Source: CAZJRB01 sp964547995 | Lineage (GTDB): Bacteria; Planctomycetota; Planctomycetia; Pirellulales; Thermoguttaceae | Length of the DNA stretch: 36,598 nt | Direction of reading: 5' to 3' | NCBI GenBank assembly: GCA_964547995.1 | Contig: CAZJRB010000075.1 | Coordinates: forward strand, 1-36,598 | In this document: positions 22,482 through 29,309 of the stretch, piece by piece | Layout of the letters: the number at the start of each line of letters is the position of its first letter | Position numbering within the stretch: position 1 is the stretch's first letter | Position numbers and translations under genes: made by a program | The notes under the pieces: generated by a model | The model's input: the letters and a program-made list of their open reading frames with translations, nothing else | Database searches by the model: none | What the model was told of the DNA's origin: nothing

Positions 22482-23909
22482 TCACCGTCGTTTGGGGCGG
22501 GGCTTGCGGCGGAAGCTCCAAAGCTCCGAATCGCCGTGTTCGCGCTGGAGGAGTCGCTCGATCTTCTCGACGATCTCCGGGTGCTCGGCGGCCACGTCGT
22601 TCTGCTCGCCGATGTCGTTCTTGAGGCTGTAGAGCTTGATCGGCCCGTCCGGATTCTTGCGGCAGTTCAGCCGGATGCCCTTCCAGTCGCCCAGCCGGAC
22701 GGCCTGTTGACCGCCGTAGCCGTGGAACTCCCAGAGGAGGAACTCGTGCGGCTTCTGTTTTCCGGTGCCCAGCAGGGTGGGCAGGAAGCTGATGCCGTCG
22801 CATTTCGGCGTTATTTTCGCTCCGGCGACTTCCGCCAGCGTCGGCAACACGTCCCAAAACGCGGAGATATGGTCGGTCACCCGGCCCGGTTTGATCTTGC
22901 CGGGCCAGCGGGCAATCATCGGCACGCGGATGCCGCCCTCGTAGGCGCTTCCCTTCAGCCCGCGAAACGGCCCGGCGCTTTCGAAAAACTCCGAATCCGA
23001 TCCGCCGAGCCGGTCGTAGGTCGGCCCGTTGTCCGACGAGAAGATCACGAGCGTTTTCTCATCGAGTCCCAACTCCTTGACCAGGTCGAGGATACGGCCG
23101 ACGTCGCGGTCCATCCGGGTGACCATTGCCGCGTAGCCGGCCCGCGGGGCGGGGTGCGGCAGGTAGCCGTGGCCGCCCTTGTACGGCGGGTCGGGCCATT
23201 GGCCCTTGTACTCGGCCAGCGAATCCTCCGGCACCTGAATCGCCAGGTGCGGGATCGCGTACGGAACGTAGAGGAAAAACGGCCGGTCCTTGTTCTCGCG
23301 GATGAACCACAACGCCTCGTCGGTCAGCAGGTCGTGCGAAAACTGCTTGCCCGTCAGACCACGGTCGTTTCCTTCGAGCATGACCTTCTTGTCGTTTCGC
23401 CAAAGATAACGGGGGTAGTGGTTGTGGGCGTGGCGTTGGCAGTTGTAGCCGAAGAAATGGTCGAAGCCCTGTTTGTTCGGATCGCCCTCGCTGCCCGGCG
23501 GTCCGAGCCCCCACTTGCCCATGGCGGCGGTGGCGTAGCCCTGCTTTTTGAGAATTTCCGCGATCGTCACCGTTTCGTCGGGGATCGGGTGCTGCCCCTC
23601 GGGTCTGACCTCGCGGTTGTTGCGGATGAAGGCGTGGCCCAGGTGCATCCCGGTCATCAGCACGCACCGCGACGGCGCGCAGACGGGCGCCCCCGAGTAA
23701 TGCTGCGTAAACCGGATCCCCTCGGCGGCCATCCGGTCGAGCCTCGGCGTGCGGATTTTCTTCTGGCCGTAGCAGCCGACCTCCGCATAGCCGAGATCGT
23801 CGGCAAGGATGTAGATAATGTTCGGCTTCTCGGCCGCCGGCAAGAAAGCCGGCCTCGCCATGGCCAACAAGAACGGCACGACTACGACGCACGCAAGTTT
23901 GAGTTTCAT
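22482..23909 (-). CDS. Secreted sulfatase (arylsulfatase A/N-acetylgalactosamine-6-sulfatase-like)
   Basis: 475 aa. A signal peptide spans about 1-26 (LACVVVVPFLLAMARPAFLPAAE). The fold markers are IIYILADDLGYAEVGCYG, the signature CAPSRCVLMTG with Cys77 as the formylglycine precursor, AAMGKWGLG, FSSDNGPTYD and GLKGSAYEGGIRVPMIARWP. The C-terminus is Arg/Lys-rich (FRRKPRPKRR). Family members hydrolyse sulfate esters of carbohydrates in the periplasm or outside the cell. It is clearly diverged from the sulfatase at 19417, so it is not a recent duplicate. The hairpin at 23949-23981 lies in its leader, and the membrane-protein gene follows it. Confidence 0.94.
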   Translation of the reverse strand: MKLKLACVVVVPFLLAMARPAFLPAAEKPNIIYILADDLGYAEVGCYGQKKIRTPRLDRMAAEGIRFTQHYSGAPVCAPSRCVLMTGMHLGHAFIRNNREVRPEGQHPIPDETVTIAEILKKQGYATAAMGKWGLGPPGSEGDPNKQGFDHFFGYNCQRHAHNHYPRYLWRNDKKVMLEGNDRGLTGKQFSHDLLTDEALWFIRENKDRPFFLYVPYAIPHLAIQVPEDSLAEYKGQWPDPPYKGGHGYLPHPAPRAGYAAMVTRMDRDVGRILDLVKELGLDEKTLVIFSSDNGPTYDRLGGSDSEFFESAGPFRGLKGSAYEGGIRVPMIARWPGKIKPGRVTDHISAFWDVLPTLAEVAGAKITPKCDGISFLPTLLGTGKQKPHEFLLWEFHGYGGQQAVRLGDWKGIRLNCRKNPDGPIKLYSLKNDIGEQNDVAAEHPEIVEKIERLLQREHGDSELWSFRRKPRPKRR

Positions 23910-23948
23910 GACAATTCCTCACCGGGGGCAATTAAACGGGATAGGTCG

Positions 23949-23981
23949 GACATTCTGCTTTTCTGAAAAAAGCGGAATGTC
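23949..23981. repeat. Hairpin between the antitoxin and sulfatase genes
   Basis: GACATTCTGCTTTT (23949-23962) pairs with AAAAGCGGAATGTC (23968-23981) over 14 positions with one G-T wobble, around a 5-nt loop. On the minus strand it falls after the antitoxin stop (24005) and 40 bp before the sulfatase start (23909). It could end the toxin-antitoxin transcript or shape the sulfatase leader. No T-run follows. Confidence 0.6.
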
Positions 23982-24004
23982 GGCGCTTCTGCTCAAAGGA
24001 CCCG

Positions 24005-24517
24005 TCATACCGCAGGGTTATGTCCCTGTCGGACCGTTGTTCCAAGAGCGGGATCTTGTTCGGGGCCGACCAGCGCAGACCGCAGTTCCGGGAAGGCGAA
24101 GTAAACCCGTAACAGGTTATCCATCGCCCGAGGTTGGGTTCGAGTTCCGTCCACCCACTGCGAAAGCGTCGCTTCGGCAACCCCCAATCGCTCGGCAAGA
24201 TCGCTCAGTTGCAGTCCAAGCGTCTTGATCGAATTGCTGATCTGCGCGGGCGTGAGCAACTGCAATTGGCGGCGCAGCGCGTCGCTGATCTGGTCATCCA
24301 CCCCGATTGTGAAGACTTTTTCACCGCAAGCTCGGCAGGTAGGAATGTCAAGTTCGGGGATTTCGACGGCGTGCAGGCGCCCATCGTGGTTCACTTCCGC
24401 CGTATACGGGGCAATCTGCGGCAAGACCTTCCTCTTGAGGCACTTAGGACATTGCCGCGGGAAAGGAACGTCCTTGCCGGTTTCGGAAGCATCCGCTTTG
24501 GAGATGCTATGGCTCAT
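24005..24517 (-). CDS. MqsA-type antitoxin: zinc ribbon plus HTH
   Basis: 170 aa. Two CxxC pairs, CPKC (23-26) and CRAC (61-64), would bind zinc, as in MqsA/YgiT. A helix-turn-helix of the XRE type follows at about 91-145 (LGLQLSDLAERLGVAEATLSQ is split as LQLSDLAERLGV and EATLSQWVDG). The family neutralises a partner toxin and represses its own promoter. The first 11 bp overlap the end of the upstream gene, so translation is coupled. The toxin-first gene order is that of mqsRA. The C-terminal tail after about 150 is polar and unassigned. Confidence 0.85.
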   Translation of the reverse strand: MSHSISKADASETGKDVPFPRQCPKCLKRKVLPQIAPYTAEVNHDGRLHAVEIPELDIPTCRACGEKVFTIGVDDQISDALRRQLQLLTPAQISNSIKTLGLQLSDLAERLGVAEATLSQWVDGTRTQPRAMDNLLRVYFAFPELRSALVGPEQDPALGTTVRQGHNPAV

Positions 24518-24839
24518 GGATGTTTACCACGTGAATTCGGGGATCATCTGGACCACTTGGGTCGTCGAAGAGCAACCTCGTCTCAACGTAGATTGGTTGC
24601 TCTTCCATTTCGAAGCGAAGATCATAGTGGAATTCGTGTTTGCTCCATTCCGGCCGCGTCTCAACAACTTGGTCAATTGTTCCGCCGCCAGCGATATATT
24701 CATACATCGCTTGGGCAATTACTCTGGCGGTTGACTGAGGAAGGTTCCGTCGAACCCGCCGCTTCGCAACTTCCGTCCACAAGAAGTATCCCTCAAAACG
24801 CCGGTTTGCAAGTGCATTCTTGTAAGCCTGCAACAACAC
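24507..24839 (-). CDS. Putative toxin of an MqsRA-like module
   Basis: 110 aa from GTG 24839. It has no ATG start. The frame is open back to a TGA just beyond 24878, and an AAGGAG (24870-24875) lies 9 nt before an in-frame ATA at 24860. The protein may therefore begin there (…APLTDPVLLQAYKNAL) with a rare start codon. The C-terminal half (EFHYDLRFEMEEQPIYVETR, then RIHVVNIHEP) looks beta-rich, which would fit a RelE/MqsR-like fold, but no MqsR motif is recognised. The toxin role rests on position: first gene, overlapping an MqsA-type antitoxin, tight promoter. It may represent an undescribed toxin family. Confidence 0.6.
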   Translation of the reverse strand: MLLQAYKNALANRRFEGYFLWTEVAKRRVRRNLPQSTARVIAQAMYEYIAGGGTIDQVVETRPEWSKHEFHYDLRFEMEEQPIYVETRLLFDDPSGPDDPRIHVVNIHEP

Positions 24840-24918
24840 AGGATCGGTCAGCGGCGCTATTGAACGAGACTCCTTGCGCGGCGCTCAAGGCACCTGCCCG
24901 CTTCCTGTTTCTACGGTT

Positions 24919-24948
24919 ATTATACGTGCAGTTCTTGAGCTATGTCAA
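24919..24948 (-). promoter_or_regulatory. Near-perfect sigma-70 promoter of the toxin-antitoxin module
   Basis: On the minus strand: TTGACA, an 18-bp spacer and TATAAT, both consensus hexamers. The -35 lies 5 bp past the stop of the oxidoreductase gene (24954). The start codon of the toxin is 50-75 bp downstream. A consensus promoter suits a self-repressed module. Confidence 0.8.
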
Positions 24949-24953
24949 GCTTC

Positions 24954-26261
24954 CTACAACGTCCACCCCTCGCGGTACTTGCGGCGGATGAACGGGTCGG
25001 CCTCGGGGCAGTTCTTGGCCTTGAGATTCTCCGGGTCCCAATCGAGCTTCTTGCCGGCGCGGTAGGCGACGTTGCCCAGCAGGTTGTGCTCGATCAACAT
25101 GCCGGAGTAGTCGAAGTTGCAGGTGGTCGGGTCGCCGGTCTTGCAGGCGTGGATCCATTCCCGGTAATGGCCGAGCGACTTGGGGATCGACGGCTCGGGG
25201 CGTTTGTAGTCCTTGAACTTGTCTCGCGGCAGCAGCGCGTGTGCCCCGTAGTTGGAGATCAGCGCGCCCCGCTCGCCGATGAACAGCATTCCAAGGCCCC
25301 GCCATTTCTTGATATCCTCGCCGTAGGGCAATTCCGGATGCTTTTGACCGTCGTGCCAGGTGAGTTTCAGGGCGGGGCGGTCTTCGATCGCCGGGTGTTC
25401 CCACGTTACTTGCAACGAGTGCGGGTTCGTAAACTTGGATGCGACTTCCGGATCGCCCTTCGCTTCGACCGTCAGCGGCTGCCGGAGCTTCAGTGCCCAG
25501 AAGGGCAGGTCGATCACGTGGCTGCCCATGTCGCCCAGGGTGCCGTTGCCGAAGTCCCACCAGCGGTTCCAGGTGAGATTGCCGGGCATGTAGCGTTTGT
25601 TGTACGGGCGGAAGGGCGCCGGGCCGAGCCAAAGGTCCCAGTGAATGTTGGGGGGGCAGGGATCTTCGCCCTCGGGCAGTCCGCCGCCGGGTCCCCGGCG
25701 GCTGCACCAGGCGTGGACCTCGCGGACGTCGCCGATCGCTTTCGCCCGGATCAGCTCGACGACGCGGCGGTAGTTGTCGCCGGCGTGGATTTGGGTGCCC
25801 ATCTGCGTGGCGACTTTGTCCTTGTTCGCCACGTATGTTTCGCGGACGGTACGGGCTTCGTGTACGGAGTGTGCCAGCGGCTTCTCGCTGTAGACGCTCA
25901 GCCCCCGCCGCATTGCCCAGCAATTGGCCAAGGCGTGTACCTGATCGGCCGTGCTGACGACGACGGCGTCGAGGTCTTTCTGATCGACCAACTTGCGCCA
26001 ATCGACGTAGGTTTTGGCGTTGGGGAAGCTTTTCTTGGCCTTGGCGAGATTGTTTTCGTCGATGTCGCACAGGGCGACGATGTTTTCGCTCTTGACCCCG
26101 CCGGTATTGGCGCGGCCGCGTCCCATGCAACCGATGATGCCGATGTTGAGTTTTTCGTTGGGCGAGGGGCTCTCCGCCGCCCGGGCGCCGGCCGCCCAGA
26201 ACCCGGCGGTTGCCAGTGTGCTGCTTTTGAGAAATTCACGACGATTACTGCGGGTGCTCAT
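24954..26261 (-). CDS. Tat-exported Gfo/Idh/MocA family oxidoreductase
   Basis: 435 aa from Met 26261, which follows AAGGAG. The open frame runs on to 26873 but is antisense to real genes there. A twin-arginine signal (NRREFLKSSTLATAGFWAAG) marks export by Tat in folded form with cofactor. The Rossmann nucleotide-binding loop is LNIGIIGCMGRGRANTGG. The family's conserved Lys is in YSEKPLAHSVHEA. DFGNGTLGDMGSHVIDLPFW matches the C-terminal substrate domain. Members oxidise or rearrange sugars using a tightly bound NAD(P). Many copies occur in planctomycetes; the substrate is unknown. Proximity to two sulfatases suggests polysaccharide metabolism. Confidence 0.93.
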   Translation of the reverse strand: MSTRSNRREFLKSSTLATAGFWAAGARAAESPSPNEKLNIGIIGCMGRGRANTGGVKSENIVALCDIDENNLAKAKKSFPNAKTYVDWRKLVDQKDLDAVVVSTADQVHALANCWAMRRGLSVYSEKPLAHSVHEARTVRETYVANKDKVATQMGTQIHAGDNYRRVVELIRAKAIGDVREVHAWCSRRGPGGGLPEGEDPCPPNIHWDLWLGPAPFRPYNKRYMPGNLTWNRWWDFGNGTLGDMGSHVIDLPFWALKLRQPLTVEAKGDPEVASKFTNPHSLQVTWEHPAIEDRPALKLTWHDGQKHPELPYGEDIKKWRGLGMLFIGERGALISNYGAHALLPRDKFKDYKRPEPSIPKSLGHYREWIHACKTGDPTTCNFDYSGMLIEHNLLGNVAYRAGKKLDWDPENLKAKNCPEADPFIRRKYREGWTL

Positions 26262-26558
26262 GGTTCGGCTCCTTGAGTTGCGGTAAGGAAGAAGGCAGGC
26301 TGGATTCAGCGTAGCGTGGCCGATCGCGGATGTCAAGCAGATGCGGAAATACCATACGCCTGCTGCAATTCGCACAACCGAAGCATTCCGTCCCAAAGGA
26401 GCCTCATAACCGCTACCAAAAGGGGTCGGATCAAGTTGTCGATTTGATCGAATCGATGAGAAAATGGATAGGCATATCGAAAGGGGATTGCCGTGGAGGC
26501 GATCTTGCCGGGGTAGGCGACTCCTTCGGCTGCCGTTGAAAACCGGGAGAACCGTCCC

Positions 26559-26852
26559 ATGTTCGACATTACCCGAAATCAGTATTTTCTCGCCGGACTG
26601 GTCCTGCTGTTTCTGGGAATTGAATTTCGCACGGTCGAGTCGATCACCCTGACGCCGGAGTTCACACAATTCCTGGCGGAGCGAACGGGACACCCCCTCG
26701 CCTCGGTGAACGCCGGTGCATCCACCTTGACCACCACGGTCGAACCGACGTTCAAGAAGACGCTCCATCCGCCCGAGTGGATCGGCTGGTCGCTTATTTC
26801 GATGGGCGCCGTCCTGATTCTCCACAGTCTGGCGATGAAGCCCCCCGAATAG
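26559..26852 (+). CDS. Small two-helix membrane protein of unknown function
   Basis: 97 aa. Helix 1 is YFLAGLVLLFLGIEFRTVES; helix 2 is IGWSLISMGAVLILHSLAM near the C-terminus. Between them is a roughly 45-residue polar loop rich in Thr/Glu/Pro. No known domain. GGGAGAA (26545-26551) precedes the ATG. It ends 11 bp before a strong promoter for the STAS gene, so it belongs to a separate unit. The preceding 26262-26558 holds no gene or strong repeat that I can see. Confidence 0.65.
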   Translation: MFDITRNQYFLAGLVLLFLGIEFRTVESITLTPEFTQFLAERTGHPLASVNAGASTLTTTVEPTFKKTLHPPEWIGWSLISMGAVLILHSLAMKPPE

Positions 26853-26862
26853 GGAGGTTCCC

Positions 26863-26890
26863 TTGACACCCACCTACGGTGGAATATGAT
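26863..26890 (+). promoter_or_regulatory. Near-consensus promoter of the STAS/HATPase pair
   Basis: TTGACA at 26863-26868, a 16-bp spacer, and TATGAT (5 of 6) at 26885-26890. The STAS start is 53 bp downstream of the -10. A small palindrome, CACCTACGGTG, lies in the spacer (26871-26881) and could be an operator. Confidence 0.7.
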
Positions 26891-26943
26891 GGAAAATAAG
26901 ACGATTATCGAGAATGTTCCCCTTCCTGACAGGAGCCCGATAG

Positions 26944-27297
26944 ATGCTTGGGTACCGACGATTGGACCTCAACGAGGTAGGCGACGTGGTCGTGGTCCGG
27001 TTCCTCGACCAGAAGATTATTGAGGACGTCAATATCCAGGAGTTAGGGCAGGAGTTGTTCCGGCTGGTCGAGGTCGACAACTGCCGAAAGATTCTCCTGA
27101 ACTTCTCGGAGGTCGATTTTCTTTCGAGTGCTGCTTTGGGCAAATTGATTACCATGGATAAGAAAGCGAAGAAACACGGATCTGTTTTGAAACTTTCCAA
27201 TATCCGGCCGGAGATCTACGAGGTCTTTGCCATTACGAAGTTGAACCGCCTGTTCGACATCAACGACGATGAAGCGGACGCCTTGGCGACTTTTTAG
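26944..27297 (+). CDS. STAS-domain anti-sigma factor antagonist
   Basis: 117 aa, a single STAS domain of the SpoIIAA/RsbV type. The phosphorylation loop is DFLSSAALGKLI, with Ser61/Ser62 in the expected place (the second Ser is the usual phosphosite). DVVVVRFLDQKI and VLKLSNIRPEIYEVF are the flanking strands and helix. In known systems the unphosphorylated form binds and releases an anti-sigma kinase. The HATPase gene 51 bp downstream is the natural partner. No sigma factor or PP2C phosphatase lies nearby, so the output of the switch is unknown. Confidence 0.88.
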   Translation: MLGYRRLDLNEVGDVVVVRFLDQKIIEDVNIQELGQELFRLVEVDNCRKILLNFSEVDFLSSAALGKLITMDKKAKKHGSVLKLSNIRPEIYEVFAITKLNRLFDINDDEADALATF

Positions 27298-27348
27298 CAG
27301 CTCGCACCCCGGAGTCTCCTTTTTTCTCACCAGCTTCTGGTCTTTCCC

Positions 27349-27774
27349 ATGTCCGAGAACCAATGGATCTGGCGATGCGATCGCATGATTCCCAGCGATA
27401 CGGGGATCGGCCGGGAAGTTATGGAAGAGGTGCTCGACCAGTTGCAGTCCCATCACTGGATGGAACACGACGTATTCAGCGTGCGACTGGCCATGGAGGA
27501 GGCCCTGGTCAACGCCATTACGCACGGCAACCGGCTGGATACGAGCAAGCGCATTCGCATCTGCTGCGACATCGCCCCCGAGGTAATCCGCATCGAAATT
27601 ACCGACGAGGGCGAGGGATTCGATCCCTTCTCGGTTCCCGATCCGACCAGCCCCGAAGGACGCATCCGCGTCGGTGGCCGCGGCGTCATGCTGATGAAGC
27701 ACTTTATGTCCAGGGTCGAGTACAACGATAGCGGCAACACGGTAGTCATGGAGAAGGAGCAGGCGAAGGAGTAG
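27349..27774 (+). CDS. RsbW-type HATPase (anti-sigma factor/serine kinase)
   Basis: 141 aa, a lone GHKL ATPase domain. The N box is LAMEEALVNAITHGN, the G1 box ITDEGEGFDP, and the G2 box GGRGVMLMKHFM. In the RsbW/SpoIIAB family such proteins bind a sigma factor or other partner and phosphorylate a STAS antagonist on Ser. It follows the STAS gene in the same direction and is probably in one operon with it. It converges with the methyltransferase gene with only 6 bp between stops. Confidence 0.9.
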   Translation: MSENQWIWRCDRMIPSDTGIGREVMEEVLDQLQSHHWMEHDVFSVRLAMEEALVNAITHGNRLDTSKRIRICCDIAPEVIRIEITDEGEGFDPFSVPDPTSPEGRIRVGGRGVMLMKHFMSRVEYNDSGNTVVMEKEQAKE

Positions 27775-27780
27775 GCTTCT

Positions 27781-28425
27781 TCAAGTGTCCTCGAGTGGGG
27801 CTTGCCGGGAGAGCCCAACCTTCAGCAAGAATAACCCTTCCCGGTCGATCTGTTCGATCTTTCTCAGGCCCGCCCCGGCCAGTAGCTCTTCCCAACGGGT
27901 GTCATCGGGCAAGTGATCGCCCGCCACTTCGCCTCCCACGCTGTCGTGAAAGCGGTTCACCTCGGCGCGGGAATTGAGATGGACCACGAGCAGCCGCCCG
28001 ACGGGCTTCAGCGCGGCCGCGATGTTTCCAAGGGCCGCGGCCTGGTCGCGGAAATGCGGGAAGCTGTGAAAACAGAAGGCCACCTCGAAGAGGTTTTCGC
28101 CCAATTCGTCTTGGCAGACGTCGGCAACGCGGAACTCGGCCGGGATATTCTTCGCCCGGGCCTTCGCGATCATCGCCGGCGAGAAATCGATACCCAGCAC
28201 GTGTCCGGGCCGCACCTGCCCGGCCAGCCAGCCGGTCAGTTGCCCCGTCCCGCAACCGACTTCCACTACGTCCTCGCCGGGACGCAGCTTGAGCAGATCG
28301 GCGCAGGCTGCCAGTTGCCGGACCGTCTCGGCGGGGTCCTGCTCCGCCGTATCCCAATCCGCAGCCAAGCGGTCGAAAAACACGACGCGCGGGTCCGGCG
28401 AGCTGTTCTCGGAGGCGTCTCGCAT
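27781..28425 (-). CDS. SAM-dependent methyltransferase, class I
   Basis: 214 aa. The opening FFDRLAADWDTAEQ is usual for UbiE/COQ5-like methyltransferases. Motif I is VVEVGCGTGQLTGWL, followed by LGIDFSPAMIAKARAK (acidic strand-2 end) and FEVAFCFHSFPHFRDQ in the motif II/III region. The substrate cannot be told from sequence. It sits next to the small YjzC-like gene on the same strand (42 bp gap), so the two may be co-transcribed. Confidence 0.85.
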   Translation of the reverse strand: MRDASENSSPDPRVVFFDRLAADWDTAEQDPAETVRQLAACADLLKLRPGEDVVEVGCGTGQLTGWLAGQVRPGHVLGIDFSPAMIAKARAKNIPAEFRVADVCQDELGENLFEVAFCFHSFPHFRDQAAALGNIAAALKPVGRLLVVHLNSRAEVNRFHDSVGGEVAGDHLPDDTRWEELLAGAGLRKIEQIDREGLFLLKVGLSRQAPLEDT

Positions 28426-28467
28426 GGAACTGACGTTGAATGTCCTAAACCCCGACCCCTGAGCCGT

Positions 28468-28662
28468 CTACACAAGCAGCATCCACCAGCATTCCTTCCC
28501 GGACGACTCGATCTTCGGGAACGTCTGTCCGGTCACGATGCTGAGTTTCCTTTCCTTGTGTCCCGGCGGCGGGTCTTTTGTCCCGTCGACGTAGCCGTGG
28601 AACCGGTAACGGCCCGTTATCTCGCAGGTTTCCCCCGTCTTGAATCGTTTTTTCGCAACCAT
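28468..28662 (-). CDS. YjzC-like small protein
   Basis: 64 aa from Met 28662. The sequence FKTGETCEITGRYRFHGYVD, then IVTGQTFPKI and a closing CWWMLLV, resembles the short YjzC-type family known from Bacillus, whose function is not known. The upstream part of the open frame to 28776 lacks this resemblance and is left out. The protein is probably a small beta-rich cytoplasmic protein. Family assignment is from remembered motif order, with moderate confidence. Confidence 0.65.
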   Translation of the reverse strand: MVAKKRFKTGETCEITGRYRFHGYVDGTKDPPPGHKERKLSIVTGQTFPKIESSGKECWWMLLV

Positions 28663-28873
28663 GGCATTGTCCCTGAGGAGAGAGATTTGCCTTGTTCCCA
28701 AGAAGGCGATTACCTGATTGCCAATTCTACCGCTCATCTCCGTGGCGGGCAACCGCTGCTGAAAACCGGGAAGCACGCCCGGATTTCCAGGGGGTTACCG
28801 GCGGAGCGAGCGTCTTTGCACGGCACGCGTTTCTCGGATACAATGAGTTCTCGAAGCAAGCAATGGAACTGCA

Positions 28874-29179
28874 ATGATGAAACGTCAACCGTCCAACCCG
28901 GAGGAATTGGCCAGGCGGCTCGCCGCGGCGGAGGGCCGGATTCGCCGTCTGCAAATCGCCCTGTGGGTGGTGGCGACATTGTGTGTCATCGCCTTGCTGC
29001 CCAACGCCTTTTGGCTGGTGATGGTGATCCTGGCGGTTTCCGTAGCGCTATTGGTCCCCGCCGGATGGCTGGCACTGCGTTATGCCCGGCGCCGCGACGA
29101 ATGTTGGAGCCGAGAAGCGGACGATCTCCGCAAAAGAAACGGCACGCCGAAACGCAAGGCCGGCTCGACCAAGGCGTGA
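28874..29179 (+). CDS. Small membrane protein with coiled-coil start
   Basis: 101 aa. The N-terminus (PEELARRLAAAEGRIRRLQ) is a short amphipathic helix. Two adjacent hydrophobic stretches follow (ALWVVATLCVIALLP and FWLVMVILAVSVALLVPAGW), then a basic C-terminal tail (KRKAGSTKA). No recognised family. GGAACTGC precedes the ATG, a weak SD. The region 29180-29309 after it carries no gene. Confidence 0.6.
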   Translation: MMKRQPSNPEELARRLAAAEGRIRRLQIALWVVATLCVIALLPNAFWLVMVILAVSVALLVPAGWLALRYARRRDECWSREADDLRKRNGTPKRKAGSTKA

Positions 29180-29309
29180 ACCTTCCGGAAATGCCGGACG
29201 CCGGCGGCTTGCGCGCAGAAAAAAACGGCGGCCCGACCGCAGGGGATCGGGTCGCCGGTGCTTTCTCGGCCGGGGTTTTCGCCATCCGGCGGATGCCGGA
29301 ATCGTTCTC

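Noticed and set aside
26262..26873. N-terminal extension of the Gfo/Idh frame
   Set aside because: The Tat signal and an SD fix the start at 26261; the extension is antisense to the small gene at 26559.
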